DNA of 49,319 nucleotides from a virus (IMGVR_UViG_3300042922_001479:1-49319), one strand, 5' to 3'; positions 34,674 to 42,059 are shown, counted from the stretch's first letter. Program-made: numbers and translations. The notes: generated by a model from the sequence alone, not told the origin.

Positions 34674-34693
34674 CACTGTATGCATTTACAGTA
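34674..34693. promoter_or_regulatory. LexA (SOS) box
   Basis: CTGT-ATGCATTT-ACAG at 34676-34691 is a perfect CTGT-N8-ACAG core, followed by TA as in the extended consensus. It lies in the AT-rich spacer between early and nin genes and would place the leftward genes from 34503 under SOS control. Confidence 0.78.
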
Positions 34694-35050
34694 TTGCTTC
34701 GTTTGCACAAGTATGCACAAAAACCATTGGTTGATGCAATAACATTTATCCGGTTGATTTAAATAAACATTATTTCTACCTATCTTTATAAAATGAGCGT
34801 TACTTTTAATACTCTAAACGCACTAAGGATGGTGGGGTTAACTGGTTGATTTGGCGTGTTTCGGGAGGTGAAGCCCGCCTCCTGTTCGCGATAAGCCCGC
34901 TCTAAACTAAACCAAGACCGCACATAAATTTTTTGCGGGTTGGCAAATCGTTACCACTATGCGACCACTTTTTGATCACTTTAATAGATCGATAGGCAGA
35001 AATAGATCGGTATAACCGCTCAGTTAAGTGGTGATCAGCCACTGGATATG
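34694..35050. other. Long non-coding spacer
   Basis: No convincing gene. It holds two direct repeats AAGCCCGC (about 34873 and 34891), a CCGCA/TGCGG hairpin around 34914-34938 with an A/T loop, and two copies of ATAGATCG 18 bp apart (about 34984 and 35002). This could be an RNA gene or a regulatory spacer; nothing decisive. Confidence 0.35.
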
Positions 35051-35073
35051 AAAAAGGCCTCCGGAGAGGCCTT
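35050..35073 (-). terminator. Intrinsic terminator ending the early transcript
   Basis: Perfect 8-bp stem AAGGCCTC (35054-35061) with GAGGCCTT (35066-35073), loop of 4, T-run on the minus strand. It follows the 89-codon early gene. Confidence 0.82.
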
Positions 35074-35108
35074 ATACTTAGTGTGATTCCATGACATTGT
35101 ATGCCCAA

Positions 35109-35378
35109 TTAATATTGCTTGCTTCTCATAAGCGGAGAACCATTGCCGCCACTTATCTTCAATCGCTGGCAGACCTCACGGAAGAATTTTGGCTGAATGC
35201 CAGGTATGTTTTCTTTACCCCGCCCGTGGTCATTCAGTGCACGTATCGTCCTAAAATCATCCCACATGTCATTTCTGGTTATGTGCTCATTAACCTCATG
35301 GTGTGCAGTTGCGCCTATTTCCTTAAAAAGCGCTATATAGAGCGCAATTTCTTTCTCTGTATCCTTATCGTAATACAT
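35109..35378 (-). CDS. Small early protein
   Basis: An 89-residue protein of unknown function, mostly helical and charged (DKDTEKEIALYIALFKEIG), preceded by a strong GGAGG ribosome site and followed by a terminator. Last gene of the replication transcript. Confidence 0.6.
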   Translation of the reverse strand: MYYDKDTEKEIALYIALFKEIGATAHHEVNEHITRNDMWDDFRTIRALNDHGRGKENIPGIQPKFFREVCQRLKISGGNGSPLMRSKQY

Positions 35379-35531
35379 TCTTAGCCTCCATTATTAGCAT
35401 CAGTTTATATTACTTCGTCTCCTTCTCCGGCGCTGCTGTAATCTTCCTTTGCCAGTGCTCTGCATAGCTTTCTCACTACTCATACGCAGCTCTGTATGCA
35501 TCAAGCATCTTCCTTACCGGCTCAAAATGCA

Positions 35532-36146
35532 CTACTCAACCCGCTTAAACTTGATCACCCACACCCACGGGTTAGCCTGCCAGGATTCAGCGCCGTAGAT
35601 GGATTCCCACAACTCTTCCCACACCTGGAATCCATAAGTGGCAGGGCGGAAGTCGTAAAGACCACAACCAATTTCCTTGCAGATATCTCCCAAGGTAATG
35701 GCCTGCAACCGCTCAACGCGCACGTTTGTAATCTCAAGCGTGATACGTGACGCCCAGCGCGGCATGTGTATGGATGGCGTCCATTTTTGTGATGGCTGCT
35801 TGGTGCATGACGCTACCGGCACAGTGCGGGTAGATTCCGTGAACGAGTTGCGCTCGCTCGCTTTGTACATCAGGCGGGCAACATCAGTGGCGCAGCCCAT
35901 AACCCGGAACGCCTCCCGCACCCAGATGCGATCGCCGACGACACCGAACGGACACCACTCTCGGTAGTAGGCCTGGCTGTTAGCGTGCTGCTGGCCAGAC
36001 TCCAGCGGATAGCACTCGCCCGCCTGTGCAGCGTAGCCAATCATTTCCAGCTGACGAGGGGTCAGCATACGCCGCGTCTGCGTTTTACTGCCGTCGAGTA
36101 GGGCGCGCACCATCTCCGCATTAAAAATCATGCCGCGCTCAGTCAT
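35532..36146 (-). CDS. ASCH-fold-like phage protein
   Basis: A 204-residue protein with the pattern MIFNAEMVRALLDGSKTQTRR near the start (trimmed here to FNAEMVRALLDGSKTQTRR), DRIWVREAF in the middle and WVWVIKFKRVE at the end, typical of ASCH-like proteins often called morphogenetic in phage annotations. ASCH domains bind RNA or modified nucleosides. Function in the phage unknown. Its start overlaps the previous gene end. Confidence 0.66.
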   Translation of the reverse strand: MTERGMIFNAEMVRALLDGSKTQTRRMLTPRQLEMIGYAAQAGECYPLESGQQHANSQAYYREWCPFGVVGDRIWVREAFRVMGCATDVARLMYKASERNSFTESTRTVPVASCTKQPSQKWTPSIHMPRWASRITLEITNVRVERLQAITLGDICKEIGCGLYDFRPATYGFQVWEELWESIYGAESWQANPWVWVIKFKRVE

Positions 36147-36630
36147 GCTTCACCTCCCCGTTGCGCAGCTGTGCGGCAGCGCCAGAGCACAACTCGATTG
36201 CGTCGTGATATGCAATCCGGAGATCTTCAGGAAGATGTTGAATGCTCATCTTGATACTGGCTGCAGCGCGTTCTGCGCCCTGCGCTTTTAGCTCGTTTAC
36301 CGCTGCTGCTGTCGCTGGCTGCCGTAGCACTTCGAGAGCGTCGAACAGAAGCGTGGAGGCCGGGTTCAGCGATTTCTGCACCGGTTTAATGCCGCTGGCG
36401 CTGTACTGCCAGACCAGCTGGCCGATAATCTCGGCGCGGGCCACGTTGTCCGCCGTCAGCGCATCACGCTGTTTGGCCGTCTCGCGCAGCGCAGCCGTGG
36501 TGCAGTCCAGCCGTTCGGCCAGGCGAGACATCATTTTGGCGATGTCGATAATCGGCGTGTCGCTACTCAGAGCTTTTGCAAACTCATGGCCAACCGCGAT
36601 CAGCTCTTTGTTGTTCAGTGATTCACTCAT
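36139..36630 (-). CDS. Early coiled-coil protein (Ea22-like style)
   Basis: A 163-residue, Ala/Glu-rich helical protein with a likely coiled coil (about residues 30-75). Resembles in style the small accessory proteins of the lambdoid early region. ATGA overlap with the gene before it. Function unknown. Confidence 0.5.
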   Translation of the reverse strand: MSESLNNKELIAVGHEFAKALSSDTPIIDIAKMMSRLAERLDCTTAALRETAKQRDALTADNVARAEIIGQLVWQYSASGIKPVQKSLNPASTLLFDALEVLRQPATAAAVNELKAQGAERAAASIKMSIQHLPEDLRIAYHDAIELCSGAAAQLRNGEVKHD

Positions 36631-37004
36631 GCCCGTGCACTCCCAAAAATTTTATGAATTTTGTAGCCCTGCCAGTTCTGGCGGCAAACTTCCGCAATGG
36701 ACGGCCCTGATGGTGCTGGATGCACTGCTTTCGTTGGCGGTTTTGCTTTTGCCGCTGGCGCTGCTGGTGCTGGGGTTAGTTTGGGTCGTTTGATGTTCGA
36801 CTCCCCGTCCGGCAGCAGCGTAAATACCGGGTGATGCGGCTCGCCTGTACGGAGAACCACAGAGCGCCGGATCAGGTGCAGCAGCAGGTTGTGGGCTTTC
36901 TTGCAGTCGCATCCCAGCAGTATTTGAACCTGACGCGGGGTGACGGTCTGGTTTTCGCGTAGGTAATCGACGATCTGCCAGAGTGGTTTGCTGGCCATGG
37001 TCAT
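36627..37004 (-). CDS. Small winged-helix-like protein downstream of P
   Basis: A 125-residue protein with an N-terminal winged helix (LWQIVDYLRENQTVTPRQVQ, then LLLHLIRRSVVLRTG), an Ala/Pro/Lys linker and a short C-terminal tail. Likely DNA-binding and linked to replication by gene order; it is coupled to P by ATGA overlap. Confidence 0.6.
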   Translation of the reverse strand: MTMASKPLWQIVDYLRENQTVTPRQVQILLGCDCKKAHNLLLHLIRRSVVLRTGEPHHPVFTLLPDGESNIKRPKLTPAPAAPAAKAKPPTKAVHPAPSGPSIAEVCRQNWQGYKIHKIFGSARA

Positions 37005-37690
37005 ACCCTCCCCTGCGCCTGGCGACGCTTGTACTCGGCCATCAGCATTTCTGCAGGCGTCGGCCCCCGGTCCTGGTTCGGTGCTGCCAGTGCACGGCGG
37101 ACTGGCGGGATCGGCTTACCTTCTGCAACGCGTTTTTCCCAGTGCGCCAGCAGGTGCCCGGCTTCGCTGAGCAGCTCTTTCTCGTTCATCTGGCGATCAA
37201 CACCCCGGCGGCGCAGCTCCAGGCAAACGTGATACAGCAGTGGCTGTGGCCACGGGTATTGCTCACTGGTGGGGTATTTGAAAACGAGCTTCCGCCACTT
37301 CCAGAATTCGGTCATGACATCCGCCGGACTCACACCGAGCAGACCCTTGCCCTCACGGCACCAGGCGACGAACTGCCCCGGCGACGGCCAGAACGGTGAC
37401 ACGCTGGCGCGCGCTTTCTGCATCCCGGCCACCAGCTGCTCGCGGCTGCGGATGCCGTTTTCGGCGAACGTGGCGATCCACTGCTGTTTAGCCGTACGCT
37501 CATCTGCCTCGCTACGCAGGTTGGTCTGCGTGGACGCCGGAAAGACCTGCTTGAGCTGACTGAACAGGAGATCCACCATCCGCTCGGCATCGCTGTTGAT
37601 CACCTTGGCCTGCTCACGGCTGCCGCCCGCTATACGCGCCAGCATTTCGCCGTCGCGGCTCTGTACCGCATGAAACAGTTCGTGGTTCAT
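37001..37690 (-). CDS. P: Replication protein P (helicase loader)
   Basis: A 229-residue lambda P-type protein that brings host DnaB to the origin-bound O protein. Features include VDLLFSQLKQVFPA, the central PFWPSPGQFVAWCREG segment and a C-terminal AEMLMAEYKRR helix, all typical. It follows O with a four-base ATGA overlap. Confidence 0.86.
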   Translation of the reverse strand: MNHELFHAVQSRDGEMLARIAGGSREQAKVINSDAERMVDLLFSQLKQVFPASTQTNLRSEADERTAKQQWIATFAENGIRSREQLVAGMQKARASVSPFWPSPGQFVAWCREGKGLLGVSPADVMTEFWKWRKLVFKYPTSEQYPWPQPLLYHVCLELRRRGVDRQMNEKELLSEAGHLLAHWEKRVAEGKPIPPVRRALAAPNQDRGPTPAEMLMAEYKRRQAQGRV

Positions 37691-38676
37691 ATGAAATCCT
37701 TCCAGGCTTCAGGGCTGTTCCAGTGCGCGTCACTGGCCGGTGCGTCGTTGACGGGCTTGCGGCTACCATCCTCGCGGTGCAGCACCAGTGTGTCCCACTG
37801 CTTACGCAGCTTGGCGGGCGAAAGAATGTTTTTGTGCCAGAACGAATCCTGCGCTGCCCATTTGAACAGCAGACAGATCTCGCGATGTGTGCGACCGTCG
37901 AGCTGGCGCATCATGCGGATGTCATTCGCCCAGGTGGTCAGGTTCGGTTTTTTCATCGAAGGCTTGGTGATGTTGCGCAGGGCGAGCATCCACTCTGCGC
38001 ATTGCAGATCTTCAGCATTACCCCATTTGTCACCTGCGGGGGTCTGAACTGCAGCATCAGGAAGAGATTTGGATTTTTTCTGACGATCATTAAATACGTT
38101 AGTATTTAATATTACTTCTTGTTCATGATGCGCGGGCTTAAGCGCGCCCTTATTCTCGGGGTTATGCGCGGCACCACCCTCCGAAGCCGCGCCGTTACTG
38201 GATTCGTTATGCGCGGGGTAATGCTCGCTGTTATGCGCGGCGTTATGCGCGGGTAAATTGTCCATTTTTTGAGCATAAAGTGCGTAATTCGTGATGGTGA
38301 TCACCGTGCCTTTTCGGCGTTCTCCGGCGGTGGTGATCATCCCTTCTTTCTCAAAAAAGGCGAGCATACGGTCCACTGCATGTCGGCTGGTGGGTTCCCC
38401 GTTCCGGTCGCATAAAGCCAGCCCCAGATCGGCTGTGGTGGTCACCAGTTGTCCGGTCTGCAATGGCCACTGACGGCCCTTAAAGTTGGCCGTGTATGGC
38501 TGTCTCGCAGCGGTAAGAAGCAGGTTTTCCCACAGGGTGCGGAGATATACGTCTTTGCCCCAAGACTGCTTCAGTACACTCCGGTACAACGGGATGAAAC
38601 CGGTCTTCTGGTTCTCCATCCTGTTGCTCCTGGCGGCAGTACGTGCCGCAAAATCGGCGTAAGCGACATTTGACAT
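37687..38676 (-). CDS. O: Replication initiation protein O
   Basis: A 329-residue origin-binding protein. The N-terminus has a winged-helix domain (FIPLYRSVLKQSWGKDVYLR to about 125). A linker with repeated PAHN units (about 143-180) is encoded by the probable origin iterons, and the C-terminal domain (about 215-300) with LTTWANDIRMMRQLDGRTH should contact P. This resembles lambda, where the origin lies inside O. Confidence 0.82.
   Translation of the reverse strand: MSNVAYADFAARTAARSNRMENQKTGFIPLYRSVLKQSWGKDVYLRTLWENLLLTAARQPYTANFKGRQWPLQTGQLVTTTADLGLALCDRNGEPTSRHAVDRMLAFFEKEGMITTAGERRKGTVITITNYALYAQKMDNLPAHNAAHNSEHYPAHNESSNGAASEGGAAHNPENKGALKPAHHEQEVILNTNVFNDRQKKSKSLPDAAVQTPAGDKWGNAEDLQCAEWMLALRNITKPSMKKPNLTTWANDIRMMRQLDGRTHREICLLFKWAAQDSFWHKNILSPAKLRKQWDTLVLHREDGSRKPVNDAPASDAHWNSPEAWKDFI
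38089..38110. repeat. AT-rich perfect palindrome beside the iterons
   Basis: ATTAAATAC (38089-38097) and GTATTTAAT (38102-38110) form a perfect 9-bp inverted repeat with a 4-base spacer in an AT-rich stretch. In O-gene direction it lies after the iterons, the position of the lambda origin unwinding region. Confidence 0.6.
38125..38252. repeat. Replication origin iterons inside O
   Basis: GTTATGCGCGG occurs exactly at 38161-38171, 38206-38216, 38230-38240 and 38242-38252, and a partial copy (ATGCGCGG) lies at 38128-38135. On the coding strand each full copy encodes Ala-His-Asn. Together with the AT-rich palindrome next to it this looks like the phage origin. Confidence 0.68.
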
Positions 38677-38678
38677 AG

Positions 38679-38807
38679 CTATGCCCCTTTCGCCTGGTGT
38701 TTTGAATGAGCGTTTGTCATAATGACCTCGCAGTTGCTGACCGTAATTGCACCCGAAAGCCGTTGGTGCTCGAACACCGCGGCTTTCACCATTTTCATGC
38801 CTGTCAT
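38679..38807 (-). CDS. Small protein between YdaT-like and O genes
   Basis: A 42-residue basic protein (TGMKMVKAAVFEHQRLSG). It is tied to both neighbours: its ATG overlaps the TGA of the YdaT-like gene and it stops 2 bp before the O start. Proteins of this look are common upstream of lambdoid O genes; function unknown. Confidence 0.58.
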   Translation of the reverse strand: MTGMKMVKAAVFEHQRLSGAITVSNCEVIMTNAHSKHQAKGA

Positions 38808-39367
38808 ATAGCCCCCAGCATTGACGTGACGATTGTCATTAGTAACCCTGTCTGCTCTGGCATCAGCCGGAACAGCGATGCAATACCCTCACTAACCTCC
38901 TTCAGCTTCTGATGCTCTGGTACGTTGAGCAGAACGGCCTGCTTTGCTTCTGCACACTCTTTCATCGCTTCAGCAATAAGCTCGGCCTTCGTCTTTCCAC
39001 TGATTAGCCCAAACCGGCGCGCTACCTGCTCGTTATCACGGGCGATCACATCGATGATGACAGGGATAAGCTGCAGCAGATTTTTGTCGTTCTTCGGGCC
39101 GGGATCATTAATCATCCGGAAAAAGTTCTGCTTAGTGTTGTGCTCAGAACCTGCCAGTAACAGGCCGCGGCCGCCGCGCGCTATCCACTCCTTCGCCACC
39201 AGCTGCGAGATATGTAGCTGAGCAGAGCCGGGGGTGGCGCGATTCCATGCCTTAACCGCTTCCCGAATATGATTTAGCTTACAGTTATTGCGCGGAACGC
39301 CTTGATAATTCGATCTCAGCGGAGCGGCTAGCCCCCTGCTATCATCATGAAAACCTAATGTTTGCAT
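38804..39367 (-). CDS. YdaT-like regulator (CII position)
   Basis: A 187-residue protein in the CII place of the leftward transcript. The N-terminal half has IREAVKAWNRATPG, the KEWIARGG segment and NFFRMINDPGPKNDKNLLQL, which resemble the Rac prophage protein YdaT (a growth inhibitor when overexpressed and probable regulator). C-terminal helical part beyond residue 120 is longer than in Rac YdaT. Together with the YdaS-like gene and the short repressor it reproduces the racR-ydaS-ydaT arrangement. Confidence 0.68.
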   Translation of the reverse strand: MQTLGFHDDSRGLAAPLRSNYQGVPRNNCKLNHIREAVKAWNRATPGSAQLHISQLVAKEWIARGGRGLLLAGSEHNTKQNFFRMINDPGPKNDKNLLQLIPVIIDVIARDNEQVARRFGLISGKTKAELIAEAMKECAEAKQAVLLNVPEHQKLKEVSEGIASLFRLMPEQTGLLMTIVTSMLGAI

Positions 39368-39378
39368 AGTCAGTACTC

Positions 39379-39597
39379 CTACTTTGGTAAACCGTCAGTG
39401 GGATTTGGGTAGAGATCTGGGCGCAGCTCATGGGGAGTTACGCCGGTCATTTTGAAAATGGGAAAGATGTAGTTTGGCGGGACGATCCCGTGGTCACGAT
39501 TCTTCCAATGACTTACGGACATACTCGTCACACCAAGCGCGATGCTGAGCTTTCTGGCTGAACCAGCGGCTTTAATTGCTTTATCGAGTGCGGACAT
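39379..39597 (-). CDS. YdaS-like Cro repressor
   Basis: A 72-residue helix-turn-helix protein (ALDKAIKAAGSARKLSIALG, then VTSMSVSHWKNRDHG) of the YdaS/Cro type, first gene of the leftward early transcript. It would bind the same operators as the opposing repressor and favour lytic growth. AGGAGAAG precedes the ATG. Confidence 0.8.
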   Translation of the reverse strand: MSALDKAIKAAGSARKLSIALGVTSMSVSHWKNRDHGIVPPNYIFPIFKMTGVTPHELRPDLYPNPTDGLPK

Positions 39598-39624
39598 GTG
39601 CTTCTCCTGCTTATTGATAGCGAA

Positions 39625-39653
39625 AGTAAACCATAGATTTATATTTTATGCAA
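39625..39653 (-). promoter_or_regulatory. pR-like early promoter
   Basis: TTGCAT (39648-39653) and TTTACT (39625-39630) on the minus strand with a 17-bp spacer; the -10 and -35 are overlapped by two operators. Transcription would start about 20 bp before the cro-like gene. Confidence 0.6.
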
Positions 39654-39689
39654 ACTCAGGATTTATTGTGTGTATAAACCAAATATTTA
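39627..39689. promoter_or_regulatory. Operator cluster OR: three 15-bp sites spaced 24 bp
   Basis: Sites TAAACCATAGATTTA (39627-39641), CAAACTCAGGATTTA (39651-39665) and TAAACCAAATATTTA (39675-39689), each a partial palindrome, start exactly 24 bp apart. The spacing and three-site plan equal lambda OR1-3. They lie between the cro-like and repressor genes. Confidence 0.78.
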
Positions 39690-39699
39690 GAATGACCTT

Positions 39700-40083
39700 A
39701 TGAGAAAAGAAGAACCTAACCTCGTACTGGTTGAACGCCTTACTGAGATCACTGATCGCGGCGTTACCAAAGCAGACATGGCACGCATAGCTGGAGTCAC
39801 CCCTCAAGCCGTAAACGGCTGGTTCAAAAAAGGCGTGATTAGTAAGAAGTCAGCACTGGCCATAGCCGACGCTGTTGGCATTTCTGTCGCTTGGCTACTC
39901 GGTGAGGACGTTGGTGAAAAAGACGGCCTGAAGCCAGACGAACAGCGACTGCTCGAGCTCTATCGCCAGTTTCCGGAGGAAGAGCAGCAGAACATGCTCC
40001 GTATCTTTTCTCTCCGCCTTAAGGAACTGGACGAACTGTATGAGAGGTACATGAAGGGTCGTATTCGATCACATGAAGATTGA
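39700..40083 (+). CDS. Short RacR-like prophage repressor without cleavage domain
   Basis: A 127-residue repressor. Residues about 20-62 form an XRE-type helix-turn-helix (VTKADMARIAGVTPQAVNGW, then ALAIADAVGISVAWLL). The rest is a short acidic helical end (LKPDEQRLLELYRQFPEEEQ); no S24 peptidase domain with Ser-Lys is present, so RecA-stimulated self-cleavage is not expected. It should bind the operators on either side and hold the cro-like and RecE-arm promoters silent. No good ribosome site is visible, as with leaderless lambda cI mRNA. Confidence 0.8.
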   Translation: MRKEEPNLVLVERLTEITDRGVTKADMARIAGVTPQAVNGWFKKGVISKKSALAIADAVGISVAWLLGEDVGEKDGLKPDEQRLLELYRQFPEEEQQNMLRIFSLRLKELDELYERYMKGRIRSHED

Positions 40084-40192
40084 AGTAATACGCGACGAAG
40101 CATCAGATGAGATAGCGACGCAAATTTGATGCTCTTACATGCAAGCTTTGGCGATTGGCAATTTTCGCCACATTGAGGGCTTTATGCGTGTT

Positions 40193-40220
40193 TTGAATGC
40201 TTCCGAAATTGGCTTATTAA
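40193..40220 (+). promoter_or_regulatory. Candidate promoter for the HipA-like/DUF3037 pair
   Basis: TTGAAT (40193-40198) and TATTAA (40215-40220) with a 16-bp spacer lie in an AT-rich gap just before the HipA-like gene; a GGGGGCGG ribosome site follows. Confidence 0.4.
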
Positions 40221-40265
40221 ATTTAACTCATTGAATTAAAAATTATTTTCTGGACGGGGGCGGTA

Positions 40266-41108
40266 ATGTCTATCTGGGGGCATAAAAAAGTGGAGCAGGA
40301 AAACGGGCCTGAAAATGCAGCACAACCTGAGCAAGGTAATCTCTTTGAGTTGGAATTCCATGACTATACTCCGTCTGGTATTGGGACAGCTCATTTAACA
40401 GGTTTTGCTATAGCCAGTGATGAGATGGAATATGCTGTAAAAGGCATGAAAGGTAATACTTCTGTGCCGGTGCAAAACCCTTCACAGGTGCCTGCTGCAG
40501 AATGGTTTTGTACAAATTTGGCCGAAAAATGCGGCATAGCAACTCCAGTATGTAAAGTGCTCAAGTGTATCTCGGAAGGTGATTACGTTTTTGGCTCACG
40601 GATCGAACACGCTGCTTGGAAATCTGGTCTCAATGCAGCTCAATGGGTACAATTACTGTCGTCTGCAAATGAATCTTTAAAGAAGCAGTTGTGGGCAATT
40701 TATGCATTCGATCAATTCGTCCACAACATTGATCGGCATCTCAATAATTACCTCTATATGGTAAATAGTCGAGACCAAGTTATTGTTAAAACGTTTGATT
40801 TCAGTCTAAGCTCTTTTGTTATTGGCTGGCCTAGAAGTACTACTGCTACGCTACCAGTTGATTCAAACACTACAGTCAACTGGAGCATAGCCAAGCAGCT
40901 GATAGGTGACACCCCAGAGCTTAGAGGGGTCGCGCTTGCGGTATTAGATAGGATTCAGAGAATTGGCGTAGGCGTCATTTCTGATATAATCGATACTATG
41001 CCGGAAGAATGGCTGCCGACAATGCATAGAGATTATTTTCTCAAATGGTGGGACAGCGAAGAGAGAACTCTAAGAATTGAAGCAATAAGAGCGGAGATAT
41101 TATCATGA
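40266..41108 (+). CDS. HipA-like kinase-fold protein
   Basis: A 280-residue protein of the HipA-like family (HipA_2 type). A probable ATP-binding lysine is K59 in EYAVKGM; the catalytic loop is HNIDRHLNN with D156 and N161; the metal-binding aspartate is D178 in KTFDFSLS. These are the core residues of HipA-type Ser/Thr kinases, but the N-terminal HipA domain is missing and no HipB-type antitoxin lies beside it. It overlaps the DUF3037 gene by 4 bp. The two stand downstream of the repressor, the position of lambda rexAB, and are AT-rich, so lysogenic expression and phage exclusion are plausible. Confidence 0.75.
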   Translation: MSIWGHKKVEQENGPENAAQPEQGNLFELEFHDYTPSGIGTAHLTGFAIASDEMEYAVKGMKGNTSVPVQNPSQVPAAEWFCTNLAEKCGIATPVCKVLKCISEGDYVFGSRIEHAAWKSGLNAAQWVQLLSSANESLKKQLWAIYAFDQFVHNIDRHLNNYLYMVNSRDQVIVKTFDFSLSSFVIGWPRSTTATLPVDSNTTVNWSIAKQLIGDTPELRGVALAVLDRIQRIGVGVISDIIDTMPEEWLPTMHRDYFLKWWDSEERTLRIEAIRAEILS

Positions 41109-41911
41109 AAACTTTCAAATACAGCTTAATTCGAGTCACTCCAAATCTGGAAAAGGGTGAGACGATTAATGTTGGTCTGATTGTTTATCGTGATAATGAG
41201 CTTGATATCAGAATGATTAATTCCGTTTCAAAATTGCGAGCCTTAGATAAGGGACTTAGCCTTGACTATCTTGAGGATTTAACTTCTTCCTTTTATGAGT
41301 TATCAAAATCAATAAATGACTTAACCCTTTTTCCACGTTTGTTTAAAGGCTCTTTGTCATTATCTGATTTTGGCGTGTTTACAGTAAGCGAAAAAGATTC
41401 ATACGATAGAAAAATCAATGAGTTAATGAATAGATTAGTTAATCCACAAAAGACTCAGCATCGTCGTATGAATAGAAAAATATTCTTCGATATAAAAGAT
41501 ACTTTTATAAAACAAGGTATCTTTGGTAAGCATGGTGAGGATTTATATGATCATAAGGTTGTCGCTAATTATCCAGTTAGCTCAAGTGAAGGATTAATAG
41601 CTGATTTTTTACTTAAAAATGGTAAATATCATTTAACAGAGACAATTGATTTCAGATCTGAGAACATAAAAAAACAAATGGGTGAGGCCGCTGTCAGCGC
41701 ATTGACTATTAGTAAGGCGGCAGAGGTATTCAATCATAATATCGATTCATTTGTTATATATGCTGCTGAAACAACATCTCAAGAAAAAAATGCCCGCCAG
41801 CAGTTAAATTTACTTGAAAAACATACAGATATGCTGATAAATGCATTCAGCAAAGAAGATATGACATATTACTACGACAAAATGTTAGCAGCATCATCTA
41901 TGCTGAATTGA
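41105..41911 (+). CDS. DUF3037-like partner protein
   Basis: A 268-residue protein whose first part (FKYSLIRVTPNLEKGETINV, GLIVYRDN) is the DUF3037 signature, usually found beside HipA-like genes. The C-terminal half has a strand pattern ADFLLKNGKYHLTETIDF that recalls restriction-type folds but lacks the expected lysine, so I do not call it a nuclease. It starts inside the end of the HipA-like gene (ATGA overlap), so the two are translated together. A strong terminator follows at 41993. Confidence 0.75.
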   Translation: MKTFKYSLIRVTPNLEKGETINVGLIVYRDNELDIRMINSVSKLRALDKGLSLDYLEDLTSSFYELSKSINDLTLFPRLFKGSLSLSDFGVFTVSEKDSYDRKINELMNRLVNPQKTQHRRMNRKIFFDIKDTFIKQGIFGKHGEDLYDHKVVANYPVSSSEGLIADFLLKNGKYHLTETIDFRSENIKKQMGEAAVSALTISKAAEVFNHNIDSFVIYAAETTSQEKNARQQLNLLEKHTDMLINAFSKEDMTYYYDKMLAASSMLN

Positions 41912-41992
41912 TCGTGAATCCGGCCGCCGAGCCGGGTTTACTATAACCTTACCAACCTGCCCGGCCGCTATACCCACCCCTTAACACCCCAG

Positions 41993-42020
41993 ATCCCGAC
42001 CTTAGCGTCGGGATTTTTTT
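41993..42020 (+). terminator. Strong terminator after the repressor-HipA-DUF3037 unit
   Basis: Perfect 8-bp stem ATCCCGAC (41993-42000) with GTCGGGAT (42007-42014), loop CTTAGC, then seven T. It insulates the lysogenic genes from the following pL-like promoter. Confidence 0.88.
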
Positions 42021-42059
42021 GCCTGCGATTTCTCAGTCACCTCACAAAAACAAACCATA

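Noticed and set aside
34902-35108. 68-codon minus-strand frame in the spacer
   Set aside because: It runs across the terminator at 35054-35073, has no ribosome site and no conserved look.
38125-38252. CRISPR-like array
   Set aside because: The repeats are only 11 bp, lie within the O coding frame and have unequal short spacing; they are iterons encoding Ala-His-Asn.
40266-41108. Classical HipBA toxin-antitoxin locus
   Set aside because: No HipB-like gene is adjacent, the kinase lacks the N-terminal HipA part, and the helix-turn-helix gene before it is the prophage repressor separated by 180 bp.
41105-41911. DUF3037 partner as a PD-(D/E)XK nuclease
   Set aside because: The strand pattern around ETIDF is suggestive but the catalytic lysine is missing and no other acidic residue is well placed.
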